DNA of 64,000 bases from JANWHQ01 sp963775275 (GCA_963775275.1 CAVZII010000005.1:1550001-1614000), one strand, 5' to 3'. Shown: positions 34,041-42,593, counted from the stretch's first letter. The notes: generated from the sequence alone by a model not told the origin. Translations and numbers: made by a program.

Positions 34041-34775
34041 TCAATGAAAGTGAGAGACGGCTTCCTCGCCCAGGAACTCCACCTCGCCGGTGACCAGGTC
34101 GTAGTAGGCGCCGACGACCTTGAGGCTGCCGTCGGCGACGCGCCGGCTGAGCTCCGGGGCGGCGGTCTTCAGGAACTCCACGATCGAGCGCACATTCTCG
34201 TGCACCGCCGCGTGGACGAGGTCCGGCGGGTTCGTTTCCATGGCCTTGCGCACAGCCGGGATCACCGGCGTGATGGCGTCCCTGAGCGCGCCGGTGAAGG
34301 CGCTGTCATCCTCCACCAGGCGCACGGCCGCCTCCACCGCGCCGCAGCGGGCGTGGCCGAGCACCACGATCAGCGAGGCGCCCAGGATCTCGACGCCGTA
34401 GACGACCGAGCCGAGGCCGCGGTCGCTGACGGTGTTGCCCGCCATGCGCACCACGAAGAGGTCGCCAAGGCCGCATCCGAAGATCAGCTCGGGCGCGACG
34501 CGCGAGTCCGAGCAGCCCACGAGGACGGCGAAAGGCTGCTGCTGCTTGGCCAGGGCCGCGAGCTTGGCCCGGCCCCTGGGCGAAAGCCGCTCGCCGTGGG
34601 CCAGCCGCTCCCCGCCTCTCCTGAGCTTGTCGAGGGCCGCGTCGGGGTCGAGCGCGGCGTGCGCCGGCGCGGGCGCGAGGTTGAATCCGCGGCGGCGCCA
34701 GACGAAGCCGATCAGCGCCGCCGCGCCGAAGAGTGCAGCCACGGCGGGCCACAGGCCGTTCCAATCCCACTGCAT
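34041..34775 (-). CDS. Beta-class carbonic anhydrase, membrane-anchored
   Basis: Interconverts CO2 and bicarbonate. Zinc ligands C88, H141 and C144 are seen in GCSDSRVAPE and GHARCGAVEA, with D90 and R92 as the catalytic dyad. The 244-residue protein has an N-terminal hydrophobic helix (residues 9-26, WPAVAALFGAAALIGFVW), which is unusual for cytosolic enzymes and suggests anchoring or export. It lies between the alpha-2-macroglobulin gene and gabD on the same strand, but gaps of 27-60 bases do not prove an operon. Confidence 0.92.
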   Translation of the reverse strand: MQWDWNGLWPAVAALFGAAALIGFVWRRRGFNLAPAPAHAALDPDAALDKLRRGGERLAHGERLSPRGRAKLAALAKQQQPFAVLVGCSDSRVAPELIFGCGLGDLFVVRMAGNTVSDRGLGSVVYGVEILGASLIVVLGHARCGAVEAAVRLVEDDSAFTGALRDAITPVIPAVRKAMETNPPDLVHAAVHENVRSIVEFLKTAAPELSRRVADGSLKVVGAYYDLVTGEVEFLGEEAVSHFH

Positions 34776-34802
34776 GACCCTGCTATGGCGCCAGGGCGGG
34801 CG

Positions 34803-36281
34803 TCACCGCAAGCCGAGGGTCACCGCCTTGACCTGAAGGTACTCGTCGATCCCGAAGACCGAGCCTTCGCGGCCGAATCCCGACTGCTTCACGCCTCCGA
34901 ACGGATTGGCGGCGTTCGACATCAGCCCGACGTTGACCCCGACCATCCCAGCCTCGATGGCGCGCGCCACGCGCATCACCCGGTCCAGGTCCTGGCTGAA
35001 CAGATAGGAGGCGAGGCCGAACTCGGAATCGTTGGCCAGGGCGATCGCCTGCTCCTCGGTCCTGAACGGGAATACCGGCACGAGCGGCCCGAAGGTCTCC
35101 TCATGGCGGAACAGGGGCTCGTCGCCGCCGGCCACCACCGTGGGCTCGAAGAAGCGCCCGCCGCGGGCGTGCCGGTGGCCGCCGGCCAGGACCCGGCCGC
35201 CGCGCGCCACGGTGCGCTGCAGGTGGTCCTCGACCTTCAGAAGGCCCTTGTCGTCGATCAGCGGCCCGATCTCGACGCCCGGCTCGAAGGGCGCGCCGAC
35301 CTTCAGCGCCTTGACCCGTTCGGCCAGCCGCTCGACGTAGGCGTCATAGACCCCTTCCTGCACATAGACCCGGTTCGGGCAGACGCAGGTCTGGCCCGAG
35401 CAGCGGAACTTGCCCTTCACCGTGCCGTCCACGGCGAGGTCGAGGTCGGCGTCGTCGAACACGATCAGGGGCGCGGCGCCGCCCAGCTCCATCGAGAGCC
35501 GCTTCAGGGTGGGCGCGCAGTCGCGCATCAGCGCGCGGCCCACGCCGGTGGAGCCGGTGAAGGAGAGCTTGCGGATCAGGGACGACGAGGTCAGGCGCGG
35601 CGCGATCACCGCGCTTTCGCCGGTCAGGACGCTGAAGACGCCGTCCGGGACGCCGGCCTTCAGGGCCAGCTCGGCCAGGGCCAGGGCGGTGAACGGCGTC
35701 GCCGAGGCGGGCTTGAGCACCACCGTGCAGCCGGCTGCGAAAGCCGGCGCGACCTTGCGGGTGATCATGGCGGCGGGGAAGTTCCACGGCGTGATCGCCG
35801 CGACCGGGCCGACCGGCTCCTTGATCGCCAGGATGCGGTCCTTGGCCGTGGGGCTGGGGATGAGCTCGCCATCCATCCGCTCGGCCTCGCCGGCGAACCA
35901 CTTGATGAACTGGTTGGCGTAGGCGATCTCGCCCTTGGCTTCGGCGAAGGGCTTGCCGTTCTCCATGGCGAGCAGCGCGCCCAGGCCCTCGATCTCCGCG
36001 TCCACCAGGGCGGCCCAGTCGCGCAGGATCTGGGCGCGCTCGGCCTCGCGCCGCGCCGCCCAGGCGGGGAAGGCCTTGGCCGCCGCCTCGATCGCGGCGT
36101 CCGCCTGGTCGGCGGAGAGCTTGGGGATGCGGCCGATGACCTCGAGCTCCGCCGGGTCCTCGACCTCGATGACGTCGCCGCTGGTGATCCATTCGCCGGC
36201 GACCAGCGCGGCCTGGCGCATCAGCTTGCGGCCTTCGGCCTTGGCGGCGTCGGCGGCGGTCAGGCTCATGTCATCCATCAT
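34803..36281 (-). CDS. gabD: NAD(P)-dependent succinate-semialdehyde dehydrogenase
   Basis: Oxidises succinate semialdehyde to succinate in GABA breakdown. The 492-residue protein has the aldehyde dehydrogenase core: PVGPVAAITPWNFPAAMITR, LSFTGSTGVGR, catalytic Glu in LSMELGGAAP, and catalytic Cys in FRCSGQTCVCPNRVYVQ, plus the GabD-like end NPFGGVKQSGFGREGS. ATG at 36281 is preceded by GGAGG; two further ATGs follow within 15 bases. The substrate is inferred from overall similarity to GabD; related semialdehyde dehydrogenases cannot be excluded. Confidence 0.85.
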   Translation of the reverse strand: MMDDMSLTAADAAKAEGRKLMRQAALVAGEWITSGDVIEVEDPAELEVIGRIPKLSADQADAAIEAAAKAFPAWAARREAERAQILRDWAALVDAEIEGLGALLAMENGKPFAEAKGEIAYANQFIKWFAGEAERMDGELIPSPTAKDRILAIKEPVGPVAAITPWNFPAAMITRKVAPAFAAGCTVVLKPASATPFTALALAELALKAGVPDGVFSVLTGESAVIAPRLTSSSLIRKLSFTGSTGVGRALMRDCAPTLKRLSMELGGAAPLIVFDDADLDLAVDGTVKGKFRCSGQTCVCPNRVYVQEGVYDAYVERLAERVKALKVGAPFEPGVEIGPLIDDKGLLKVEDHLQRTVARGGRVLAGGHRHARGGRFFEPTVVAGGDEPLFRHEETFGPLVPVFPFRTEEQAIALANDSEFGLASYLFSQDLDRVMRVARAIEAGMVGVNVGLMSNAANPFGGVKQSGFGREGSVFGIDEYLQVKAVTLGLR

Positions 36282-36421
36282 CGGCCTCCATCGGGGGTTG
36301 GCGGGCGCCATGTACCAAATAACGCCCGATCGCGCGCGGCGTCCCCGCCGTCGGTTGGGCGCCGGCCGCCGCAAGCTGAGCCGTGCTTTGGCGCGGACGC
36401 CGGATCGCCTATATGGGCGCC

Positions 36422-37246
36422 ATGTCACGCCCGTTCCTCAAGATGAACGGCCTCGGCAACGACTTCGTCGTCGTCGAAGCGCGCTCGGCGCCGTTCACGC
36501 CCAGCGAGGATGAGGTGCGCGCCATCGCGGACCGGTCCAGCGGCATTGGCTGCGACCAGCTGGTCTCGATCGAGCCCTACAAGGAGGCCGACGCCTTCAT
36601 GCGCATCTGGAACGCCGACGGCGGCGAGGTCGGCGCCTGCGGCAACGCCGCGCGGTGCGTCGCCTGGCTGCTGACCGAGGCCTCGGAGTTCACCAAGGTG
36701 GTGATCGAGACCCAGGCGGGCCCGCTGTTCGCCGAGCGCGTGGGCGACAAGATGGTGCGGGTCGACATGGGACCGCCGCGGCTCGACTGGACGCAGATCC
36801 CGCTCGCCGAGGAGATGGACACCCGCGGCATCGAGCTGCAGGTGGGCCCGATCGACAATCCGGTGATGCACACGCCCGGCGCGGTCTCCATGGGCAATCC
36901 GCACGTGGTGTTCTTCGTCGCCGACGCCGAGGCCGCGCCGGTGGACAAGGTCGGCCCGCTGATCGAGAACCATCCCCTGTTCCCCGAAAGGACCAACGTG
37001 GGGTTCGCCCAGATCAGGGCGCGCGACCGGATCCGGCTTCGAGTGTGGGAGCGCGGCGTGGGCGAGACCAAGGCCTGTGGCACGGGCGCCTGCGCTGCCC
37101 TGGTGGCGGCGGCCCGCCGCGGCCTGACCGATCGCAAGGCCGCCGTCGAGCTCAACGGCGGCGAGCTCCAGATCGAGTGGACCGGCGACGGCTATGTGCT
37201 GATGACCGGCCCGGTCGAGGTCGAGTTCACCGGCATGCTGCGCTAG
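36422..37246 (+). CDS. dapF: Diaminopimelate epimerase
   Basis: Converts LL- to meso-diaminopimelate for lysine and peptidoglycan. The two catalytic cysteines are C73 in GACGNAARC and C219 in ETKACGTGACAA; the MNGLGNDFVVV start is typical, and 274 residues is normal. Its TAG stop (37244-37246) is the TAG of the CTAG that opens the copy-3 hairpin element, so the gene ends exactly at the element border. In relatives the next gene is usually mtaB, which here begins 3.8 kb further on. Confidence 0.96.
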   Translation: MSRPFLKMNGLGNDFVVVEARSAPFTPSEDEVRAIADRSSGIGCDQLVSIEPYKEADAFMRIWNADGGEVGACGNAARCVAWLLTEASEFTKVVIETQAGPLFAERVGDKMVRVDMGPPRLDWTQIPLAEEMDTRGIELQVGPIDNPVMHTPGAVSMGNPHVVFFVADAEAAPVDKVGPLIENHPLFPERTNVGFAQIRARDRIRLRVWERGVGETKACGTGACAALVAAARRGLTDRKAAVELNGGELQIEWTGDGYVLMTGPVEVEFTGMLR

Positions 37247-37408
37247 TGTCCCGATTCCGAAGTTCGCCAGCGCTTTTGCCAGGCAGATGCGAACTTCGGA
37301 ATCGATAAGGACACTAGCAAGTCTATGATTCTAGTGTGGTTTAAGGATCAGAAGTTCGCAGCCGAGGGCGCCGCCATCATCATGCGAACTTCTGATCCAC
37401 CACACTAG
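37243..37408 (-). repeat. Paired-hairpin CTAG element, copy 3 (B-linker-A)
   Basis: Hairpin B 37243-37317, linker CAAGTCTATGATT 37318-37330, hairpin A 37331-37408. On the minus strand this is the same A-linker-B order as copies 1 and 4, and hairpin A differs from copy 1 at a single base. The B arms are CGATTCCGAAGTTCGC and complement, the linker-side arm carries the TTAT bulge, and three GANTC sites are present. It lies between convergent dapF and the aldolase gene. Confidence 0.9.
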
Positions 37409-37445
37409 CGCCTCGTCCGGCCGATCCGACCGGACAAGGTTCTAG
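37405..37445. repeat. Short CTAG-bounded hairpin next to copy 3
   Basis: CTAG at 37405 is shared with copy 3 and CTAG at 37442 closes the segment. The inner stem is CCTCGTCCGG against CCGGACAAGG with one wobble pair and a nine-base loop. The same GCCTCGTCCGG string follows copy 1 at about 5273. The closing CTAG contains the stop codon of the aldolase gene on the minus strand. Confidence 0.6.
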
Positions 37446-38254
37446 GCTTCGGCCAGCGCCCTGCGGGCGGCCTCCAGGGCGTCCTCGTCCTGGCATGCCC
37501 AGAAGTCCAGCCGTTCGCGCAGCGCCTTGATCGCGCCCGGCCAGTCCGACGGCGCAAGCCCCTTGTCGAACGAGCGGGCCAGCCAGGCCCCCTCGGCGCC
37601 GAGCCTCGGATACTGCGCACAGACCAGGTCCGCCGACGTCGGCAGGCCCTCGTCGTCCCAGCGCCCGAGCCCGCCGGCCGAGAAGCGTTTTCCGGCGGCG
37701 CGGACCGTCGCCGCCAACGCGCTCATCAATGGCGAAGCGAGGAGGGCGAAACGGGACGTCATCCCGGTGTCCAGGGCCAGGTCGTTCAGCCCGACCATGA
37801 TCTCGTCCACGCCGTCCAGCGCCGCGATGGCCTCGATGCTCCAGGCCGCGGCGGCCGTCTCGACCAGCAGCACGACCCGCGCCCGGCCGGCGACCATCCG
37901 GACGAAACCGGCGGCGTCGCTGGCGCGGCGGAAGTAGGGCAGCATCAGCACGTCCGCTCCCAATGCCAGGGCGGTCTCGACCTGACCGGCGAGGTCGGGA
38001 TGGGGCGGGTCCAGCCGGCAGAACAGCTCGGCGGCCGCGAGGCGCGGCTTCAGCCGGCGCAGGTCGTCCAGACGGTGCGACGAGATCCGCGCGCCGGCGG
38101 CAAGGCTCTGGCGGGCGGCCTTGTCCAGCCGCTCGGTGTCCAGGCCGATCCGGTCGACGCCGGCCCGGTCGGCGGTTTCGGCGGCCGCGGGATCGTCGGT
38201 GACCAGGGTCAGCCGGAAGCGCGATCCGAAGCTCGGCGTTTCAGAAGATGCCAT
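37442..38254 (-). CDS. HpcH/HpaI aldolase / CitE-like lyase family protein
   Basis: 270-residue TIM-barrel protein of the citrate-lyase-beta/HpcH type, which cleaves or forms C-C bonds on 2-oxo acids or acyl-CoA. LGADVLMLPYFRRASDAAGF, VVLLVETAAAAWSIEAIAAL and DEIMVGLNDLALDTGM are typical, with E and D placed to bind metal. Its ATG overlaps the upstream cupin gene by 14 bases, so the two are coupled. With a sugar-epimerase-like cupin and a glycosyltransferase next door, a role in making a surface sugar or acid substituent is inferred, not shown. Confidence 0.75.
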   Translation of the reverse strand: MASSETPSFGSRFRLTLVTDDPAAAETADRAGVDRIGLDTERLDKAARQSLAAGARISSHRLDDLRRLKPRLAAAELFCRLDPPHPDLAGQVETALALGADVLMLPYFRRASDAAGFVRMVAGRARVVLLVETAAAAWSIEAIAALDGVDEIMVGLNDLALDTGMTSRFALLASPLMSALAATVRAAGKRFSAGGLGRWDDEGLPTSADLVCAQYPRLGAEGAWLARSFDKGLAPSDWPGAIKALRERLDFWACQDEDALEAARRALAEA

Positions 38255-38750
38255 GCAGCGCGGGCTCGTCGCGCTCGAGGCGCCAGTCGTCCGGATCGGC
38301 GTGGACGTACATCCGGTCGGTCAGCACGATATAGGCGCCGCTCTCCTGGCCAGCGTTCCTCAGGGCGTGCCAGACGCCGCAGGGGATGTAGAGCGCCGCC
38401 ATCCGAAGGGGCGAGACGCGGACCATCATCGAGGCGCCCTTCGTCGGCGAGCCGTCGCGGTCATCGTAGAGCCCGACCTGAATCTCGCCCGCGACGGGGA
38501 TCACCACGTCGTTCTGAATGCGGTGCATGTGCCAGTCGCTGGCGTAGCTCGGCCTCAGCGGACAATAGTTGACCTGCCGGACCTCGAATCCGGCGAAGGG
38601 GCCGTCGGCGCGGAAGGTTTCGATGGTCGCCCCGCTGCGGGTCAGCACCGGGCGGATGTCGGCGAGCTTGACGCCCTCGATCCGGCGCAGGTCCGCGACC
38701 TCGCCTGCGGGCGTCACCGTCTGGCCATCCTTGCGCGCCGCCTCGAGCAT
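38241..38750 (-). CDS. Cupin protein related to dTDP-sugar 3,5-epimerases/isomerases
   Basis: 169 residues forming a single beta-barrel like RmlC, WxcM or FdtA proteins. Key segments are WHMHRIQNDVVIPVAGEIQV and AALYIPCGVWHALRNAGQE, with histidines at the usual barrel positions, and MYVHADPDDWRL near the end. ATG at 38750 is chosen from the start of conserved sequence. The exact nucleotide sugar is unknown. It precedes and overlaps the aldolase gene and diverges from the glycosyltransferase gene. Confidence 0.7.
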   Translation of the reverse strand: MLEAARKDGQTVTPAGEVADLRRIEGVKLADIRPVLTRSGATIETFRADGPFAGFEVRQVNYCPLRPSYASDWHMHRIQNDVVIPVAGEIQVGLYDDRDGSPTKGASMMVRVSPLRMAALYIPCGVWHALRNAGQESGAYIVLTDRMYVHADPDDWRLERDEPALHGIF

Positions 38751-38937
38751 CAATAGTTCCCGCCGTGGACCCTCTGGGCGCCGGCGGCCTGCCCATAGCC
38801 CAACCGCCATGGCGCCGCCAGGAGAAGTCTGACGCCCTGTATCATGAGGCGACGTATTGGAGCGCGGGCTTGACTAGTTCGCCAGTATTGGCGCGTCAGA
38901 GTTCAGGTTCCGGCCATGACGCCGGCGCGGAGGAGTT

Positions 38938-40947
38938 GTGACCAAGACCGGCCCGGAGCCATCGCGCCATCCCAAGCCGGCCGACTCCGGCGACGGCGAA
39001 CTCGACGCCGCCCCAATCCGGACCCGCGGACGCGAGAGCCCCGCGACGGCGCGGGCGCAACCCGTCGCAGGACTGGTCGAGCGCCGGCTGCTCAAGGCGC
39101 ACGAGCACGCGATCGCGGCCAATCCGACGAACGCCACGGCGCACGCGCAGAGGGGCGCGGTGCTGATCCGGCTCGGACGCCACGGGGAGGCGGAGGCTGC
39201 GCTGCGGCGCGCGCTCGAGCTTCGCCCGCGCGGCCGCATTTGGATGCTGCTCGCCGACGCCCTGAAGCGCCAGGGCCGGTTCTCCGCCGCCGCGCGGGCT
39301 CTGGAGCGCGCCATCGCCATGGGCTTGGACGTACCCGAGGCGCGCGAACAGCTGGCCCTGCAGCTGTTCGCCAGCCGGCGCTGGCTGGAGGCGGCGCGCC
39401 TCCTCGTCTCAATGCTGGCGAGCCAGCCGCGTCCGGACCTCGCATCAAAGCTGGACATCGCGCTGGCCCGGCTGGCGGAAGACGCGGAGGCGGGCGTACC
39501 GCCCTCGCTCAGGGCCGGCTTCCGTGAGGCCGAGGACGCCCTCCTGGAGGGCCGGCCCGCCGATGCCGAGACGTGGTTGCGGCCGGTCGTCGAGCGGCAG
39601 CCGTCGTGGCCCCAGGCCTGGCTGGCGTTGCGCTCGTCGCTCGAGGCCCAGGGCCGGCGCGCCGAGGCCGAAGCGCTGGGCGCGCAATGGCGGGCCGCGG
39701 CGCCCAAGATGGAGGCTGTCGTCGCCACGGCCATGGCGCGGCCGCTCGGTCCGCGCGGCCTGGTGTTCGATCCGCGTGTGCCGGTCGAGGTCAAGTGGAG
39801 GCGCAATTCTTTGGATCGCGCCGCCGACCGCGAGGCCCTGAAGGCGAAAGACGACGTCTTCCTTATTCTGCACCGGGGCGGCTCGCCCGTCCGGCGCGAG
39901 CCGATCATCAGCGTCGAGGCGGACGGCTCGGACGTGTTCGCCGTCCAGACCGAGACCTCGCCGTCCTTCGTCGCGGCCTTCTCGGACGCAGCCCTCGTGG
40001 GTCGCGGCCTGGTCCTCACGCGCAACAACCAGGCCGTGTTCGAGACCATGCTCGTGCCACACGAGGGCTCGACCAAGTACGACGGCGAGATCCGAGGCCG
40101 CCAGATCCGGTTCGACCCCTATGTCTACGCCGACGGCGACCTGCCCGTTCAGGTCTTCGAGGAGCCGGCCTTCCTGATGACCGGGCCGACGGACGGCTCG
40201 TTCGGCGACTGGATCTGGCGCTACCATCCGCGCCTCGCCCTGGCGAAAGCCGCGGGCCTGGACGTCCCGCTCGTGGTCAGCCGCCATATCCCCCAACGGC
40301 AGCTCGACATGCTGCAGCTGTCCGGCTTCGACCGCTCGAGGCTGCTCTTCCACGATCCGGCCGGCGTCTCCGTGTTCCGCCGGCTCTACGTTCCCGGCTG
40401 GCCGACGCCGGATCGCATCCGGCCGATGAAGGGCTGGAACGAGGTCTATGCTCCGTTCGGCCGGGCTGCGTTGAAGCAGGCGCTGCGAGCGGAGGCCGCT
40501 GGCGAGGCGCCGCCGAGGCTGCTCTACCTGTCCCGCGCCCGGATCCCCCGCCGCGTCCTGGTCAATGAGGCCGAGGTCGAGCAGCTGTTCAAGGACCGCG
40601 GCTTCGCCATCGTCCATCCGCAGGACCTGTCTTTCCAGGACGTCCTCAGGACCTTCGCCCGACCAAGGGTGGTGGCCGGCCCCTACGGCTCGGCCCTGCG
40701 CAACCTCGCGTTCAGCGGCGAGAAGCCGCTGGGCCTGGTGCTGATGCCGCCGTGCGACGAGACCTTCATGCGGGGGTCGGCGCTGTGGCTGGCCGAGATG
40801 GGGATCAGGTTCGCCCATGTTCCAGGACGCCCCGCCGAGCAGGGCGGCGAGGGCCGCTGGAACGATCCCTGGACTGTCGATCTCGCCAGGGTCGAGCGGG
40901 CGATCGACAAGGTGCTGGCCTTGGCCGAGGCCGCCCCGGCGCCATAG
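38938..40947 (+). CDS. TPR-repeat protein with GT61-like glycosyltransferase domain
   Basis: 669 residues. A charged N-terminus leads to TPR-like repeats (about 50-250: AHEHAIAANPTNATAHAQRG, GRHGEAEAALRRALELRPRG, GRFSAAARALERAIAMGLDV). The C-terminal half carries DUF563/GT61 features: GSFGDWIWRYHPRLALAKAA, LLYLSRARIPRRVLVNEAEV, GFAIVHPQDLSFQDVLRTFA and VVAGPYGSALRNLAFSG. GTG at 38938 follows GGAGGAGTT. Such enzymes build surface polysaccharides, and the TPRs may bind a partner. It ends 72 bases before mtaB, inside the segment that separates dapF from mtaB. Confidence 0.8.
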   Translation: MTKTGPEPSRHPKPADSGDGELDAAPIRTRGRESPATARAQPVAGLVERRLLKAHEHAIAANPTNATAHAQRGAVLIRLGRHGEAEAALRRALELRPRGRIWMLLADALKRQGRFSAAARALERAIAMGLDVPEAREQLALQLFASRRWLEAARLLVSMLASQPRPDLASKLDIALARLAEDAEAGVPPSLRAGFREAEDALLEGRPADAETWLRPVVERQPSWPQAWLALRSSLEAQGRRAEAEALGAQWRAAAPKMEAVVATAMARPLGPRGLVFDPRVPVEVKWRRNSLDRAADREALKAKDDVFLILHRGGSPVRREPIISVEADGSDVFAVQTETSPSFVAAFSDAALVGRGLVLTRNNQAVFETMLVPHEGSTKYDGEIRGRQIRFDPYVYADGDLPVQVFEEPAFLMTGPTDGSFGDWIWRYHPRLALAKAAGLDVPLVVSRHIPQRQLDMLQLSGFDRSRLLFHDPAGVSVFRRLYVPGWPTPDRIRPMKGWNEVYAPFGRAALKQALRAEAAGEAPPRLLYLSRARIPRRVLVNEAEVEQLFKDRGFAIVHPQDLSFQDVLRTFARPRVVAGPYGSALRNLAFSGEKPLGLVLMPPCDETFMRGSALWLAEMGIRFAHVPGRPAEQGGEGRWNDPWTVDLARVERAIDKVLALAEAAPAP

Positions 40948-41019
40948 CAGACCACTGTGCGCCTATATGATATCAAGGACGGGGGCGGCCCGAGCGGCCG
41001 CCCGCTGCATTTGCGGGCC

Positions 41020-42314
41020 ATGGCGGACGGATCGACCAGCATCGGGGCGGTGAATGAGGCCGGCGGGTCCGCCGTCGAGGTCGTCACCTTCGGCTGCCGC
41101 CTCAACGCCTATGAGAGCGAGGTCATCCGCGCGCGCGCCGCCGAGGACGGCCTGACGGACGCGGTGGTGCTGAACACCTGCGCGGTCACCGGCGAAGCCG
41201 TGCGCCAGGCGCGCCAGGCGATCCGGCGCCTCGGCGCGAGCGGCCCGGCGCGCGGCTGATCGTGACCGGCTGCGCCGCCCAGATCGATCCGGCCGCCTTC
41301 GCTGCCATGCCCGAGGTCGACGTCGTGCTCGGCAACGCCGAGAAGCTCGCGGGCGGCGCCTACGCCCGCGCCGACGGCCCGCGCGTGCAGGTCGAGGACA
41401 TTTTCCAGGCCCGCCAGGTCGCGGGCCGCCTGGTGGACGGCCTCAAGGATCGGGCGCGCGCCTATCTCGAGGTCCAGAACGGCTGCGACCACCGCTGCAC
41501 CTTCTGCATCATCCCCTACGGCCGCGGGAACGCCCGCTCGGCGCCGGCCGGCGAGGTGGTCGAGCAGGCGAGGCGCCTCGTGGCGGCAGGCTACCGCGAG
41601 CTGGTGCTCACCGGCGTCGACATGACCTCCTGGGGCCAGGACCTGCCCGGCCAGCCGAGCCTCGGCCAGCTCGTGCGGCGCGTGCTGAGGCTGGTTCCCG
41701 AGCTGGAGCGCCTGCGCATCTCCTCCATCGACGCCGCCGAGATCGACGACGACCTCTTGGCATGCCTCGGCGAAGAGCCGCGGCTGATGCCGCATCTGCA
41801 CCTGTCGCTCCAGTCCGGCGACGACATGATCCTCAAGCGGATGAAGCGCCGGCACAGCCGCGCCCAGGCGCTGGAGCTGATCGGCAAGGTGCGCGCCGCA
41901 AGGCCCGGAACCGCCTTCGGCTGCGACCTGATCGCGGGCTTCCCCACCGAGACCGAGGCCATGTTCGAGAATACCCTGGCGCTCGTCGAGGACGCCGGGC
42001 TCTCCTACCTGCACGTCTTCCCCTTCAGCCCGCGCCAGGGGACGCCGGCGGCCCGGATGCCCCAGCTCCCCCGGCCCGTGGTCAAGGCGCGCGCCGAGCG
42101 GCTGCGCGAGGCCGGCCAGGCGGCGCTGGAGCGTCATTTGCGGGCCCGCGTCGGCCGCCGGGTCTGCGCGCTCGTGGAGCGGCCGGGCCTCGGCCGCGCG
42201 GAGGACTTCACCGAGGTCGCCTTCGAGGGCGCGGCCGAGCCGGGGGCGATCGTGGCGGTCGAGATCACCGGCCACGACGGCCGGCGTGCGCTCGGCCGGA
42301 TCGCGGGCGACTGA
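41020..42314 (+). pseudogene. mtaB: tRNA t6A37 methylthiotransferase MtaB, frameshifted at about 41240
   Basis: Radical-SAM enzyme that adds a methylthio group to t6A37 of tRNAs reading ANN codons. The N-terminal cluster cysteines (FGCRLNAYESE, NTCAVT) are in one frame, which stops at 41259. The next (VTGCAAQ), the radical-SAM CxxxCxxC (GCDHRCTFCIIPYGRG) and a C-terminal TRAM-like end are in another. The span is two bases over a multiple of three, so adding one base near GCGAGCGGCCCGGC restores about 431 residues, the normal length. It is either recently inactivated or a sequencing error. It usually follows dapF directly. Confidence 0.85.
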
Positions 42315-42363
42315 TCTTCCGCCTGCAGCCTGGCCCAGGCTGGTCATTCCGTCACGCTTCGGC

Positions 42364-42369
42364 TATAGG
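42364..42369 (+). promoter_or_regulatory. Possible -10 element for the his operon
   Basis: TATAGG lies 10 bases before the leader-peptide ATG and 50 bases after the mtaB stop. If used, transcription would begin almost at the leader start codon, giving a leaderless or near-leaderless peptide. I see no convincing -35. Confidence 0.25.
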
Positions 42370-42378
42370 CCCCGCCCC

Positions 42379-42456
42379 ATGACGCGGACCTCGCATCACG
42401 GCCATCCCCATCACCTGACCCGCCGCGGCGGGCCGGGCCGGGATCGCTCAGCCTAG
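42379..42456 (+). CDS. hisL: Histidine operon leader peptide
   Basis: A 25-codon open frame (ATG 42379, TAG 42454-42456) encodes a peptide containing SHHGHPHH: five histidine codons within seven, at 42394, 42397, 42403, 42409 and 42412. It lies 138 bases before hisS, the first gene of a hisS-hisZ-hisG operon. Ribosome stalling on His codons when charged tRNA-His is low is the known principle of his attenuation. It is too short for standard gene calling. No strong ribosome-binding sequence is seen, in line with a possible leaderless start. Confidence 0.75.
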   Translation: MTRTSHHGHPHHLTRRGGPGRDRSA

Positions 42457-42489
42457 CGTCCCGCGCTCCAGCCCCGCCGCAACCGACGC

Positions 42490-42517
42490 GGATGGGGCCT
42501 TGCGACAGGTTCCATCC
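42490..42517 (+). promoter_or_regulatory. Attenuator-like hairpin in the his leader
   Basis: GGATGGGGCCT (42490-42500) pairs with AGGTTCCATCC (42507-42517) around a six-base loop, 11 pairs including two G-U. Its left arm (GATGGGG) can instead pair perfectly with CCCCATC at 42406-42412, which lies inside the His codons. So a stalled or moving ribosome would decide which structure forms. No U-run follows the hairpin, so it may act through Rho or translation rather than as a simple intrinsic terminator. A further GC-rich pairing (GCGGCGGG near 42424 with CCCGCCGC near 42474) is also possible. Confidence 0.5.
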
Positions 42518-42593
42518 GTCCCGCCAACCGGAAGACGACGATGGACCTTTTCTCCGCCTTGCCCGCCGCGGCCTTATCCGATAGGCGCGCGCC

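Noticed and set aside
31521..36446. Open frame of 1641 codons on the plus strand antisense to alpha-2-macroglobulin, carbonic anhydrase and gabD
   Set aside because: Long antisense frames are expected in GC-rich DNA because third-position G/C removes stops. It has Arg/Gly/His-rich composition and no domains, and the minus-strand genes are clear.
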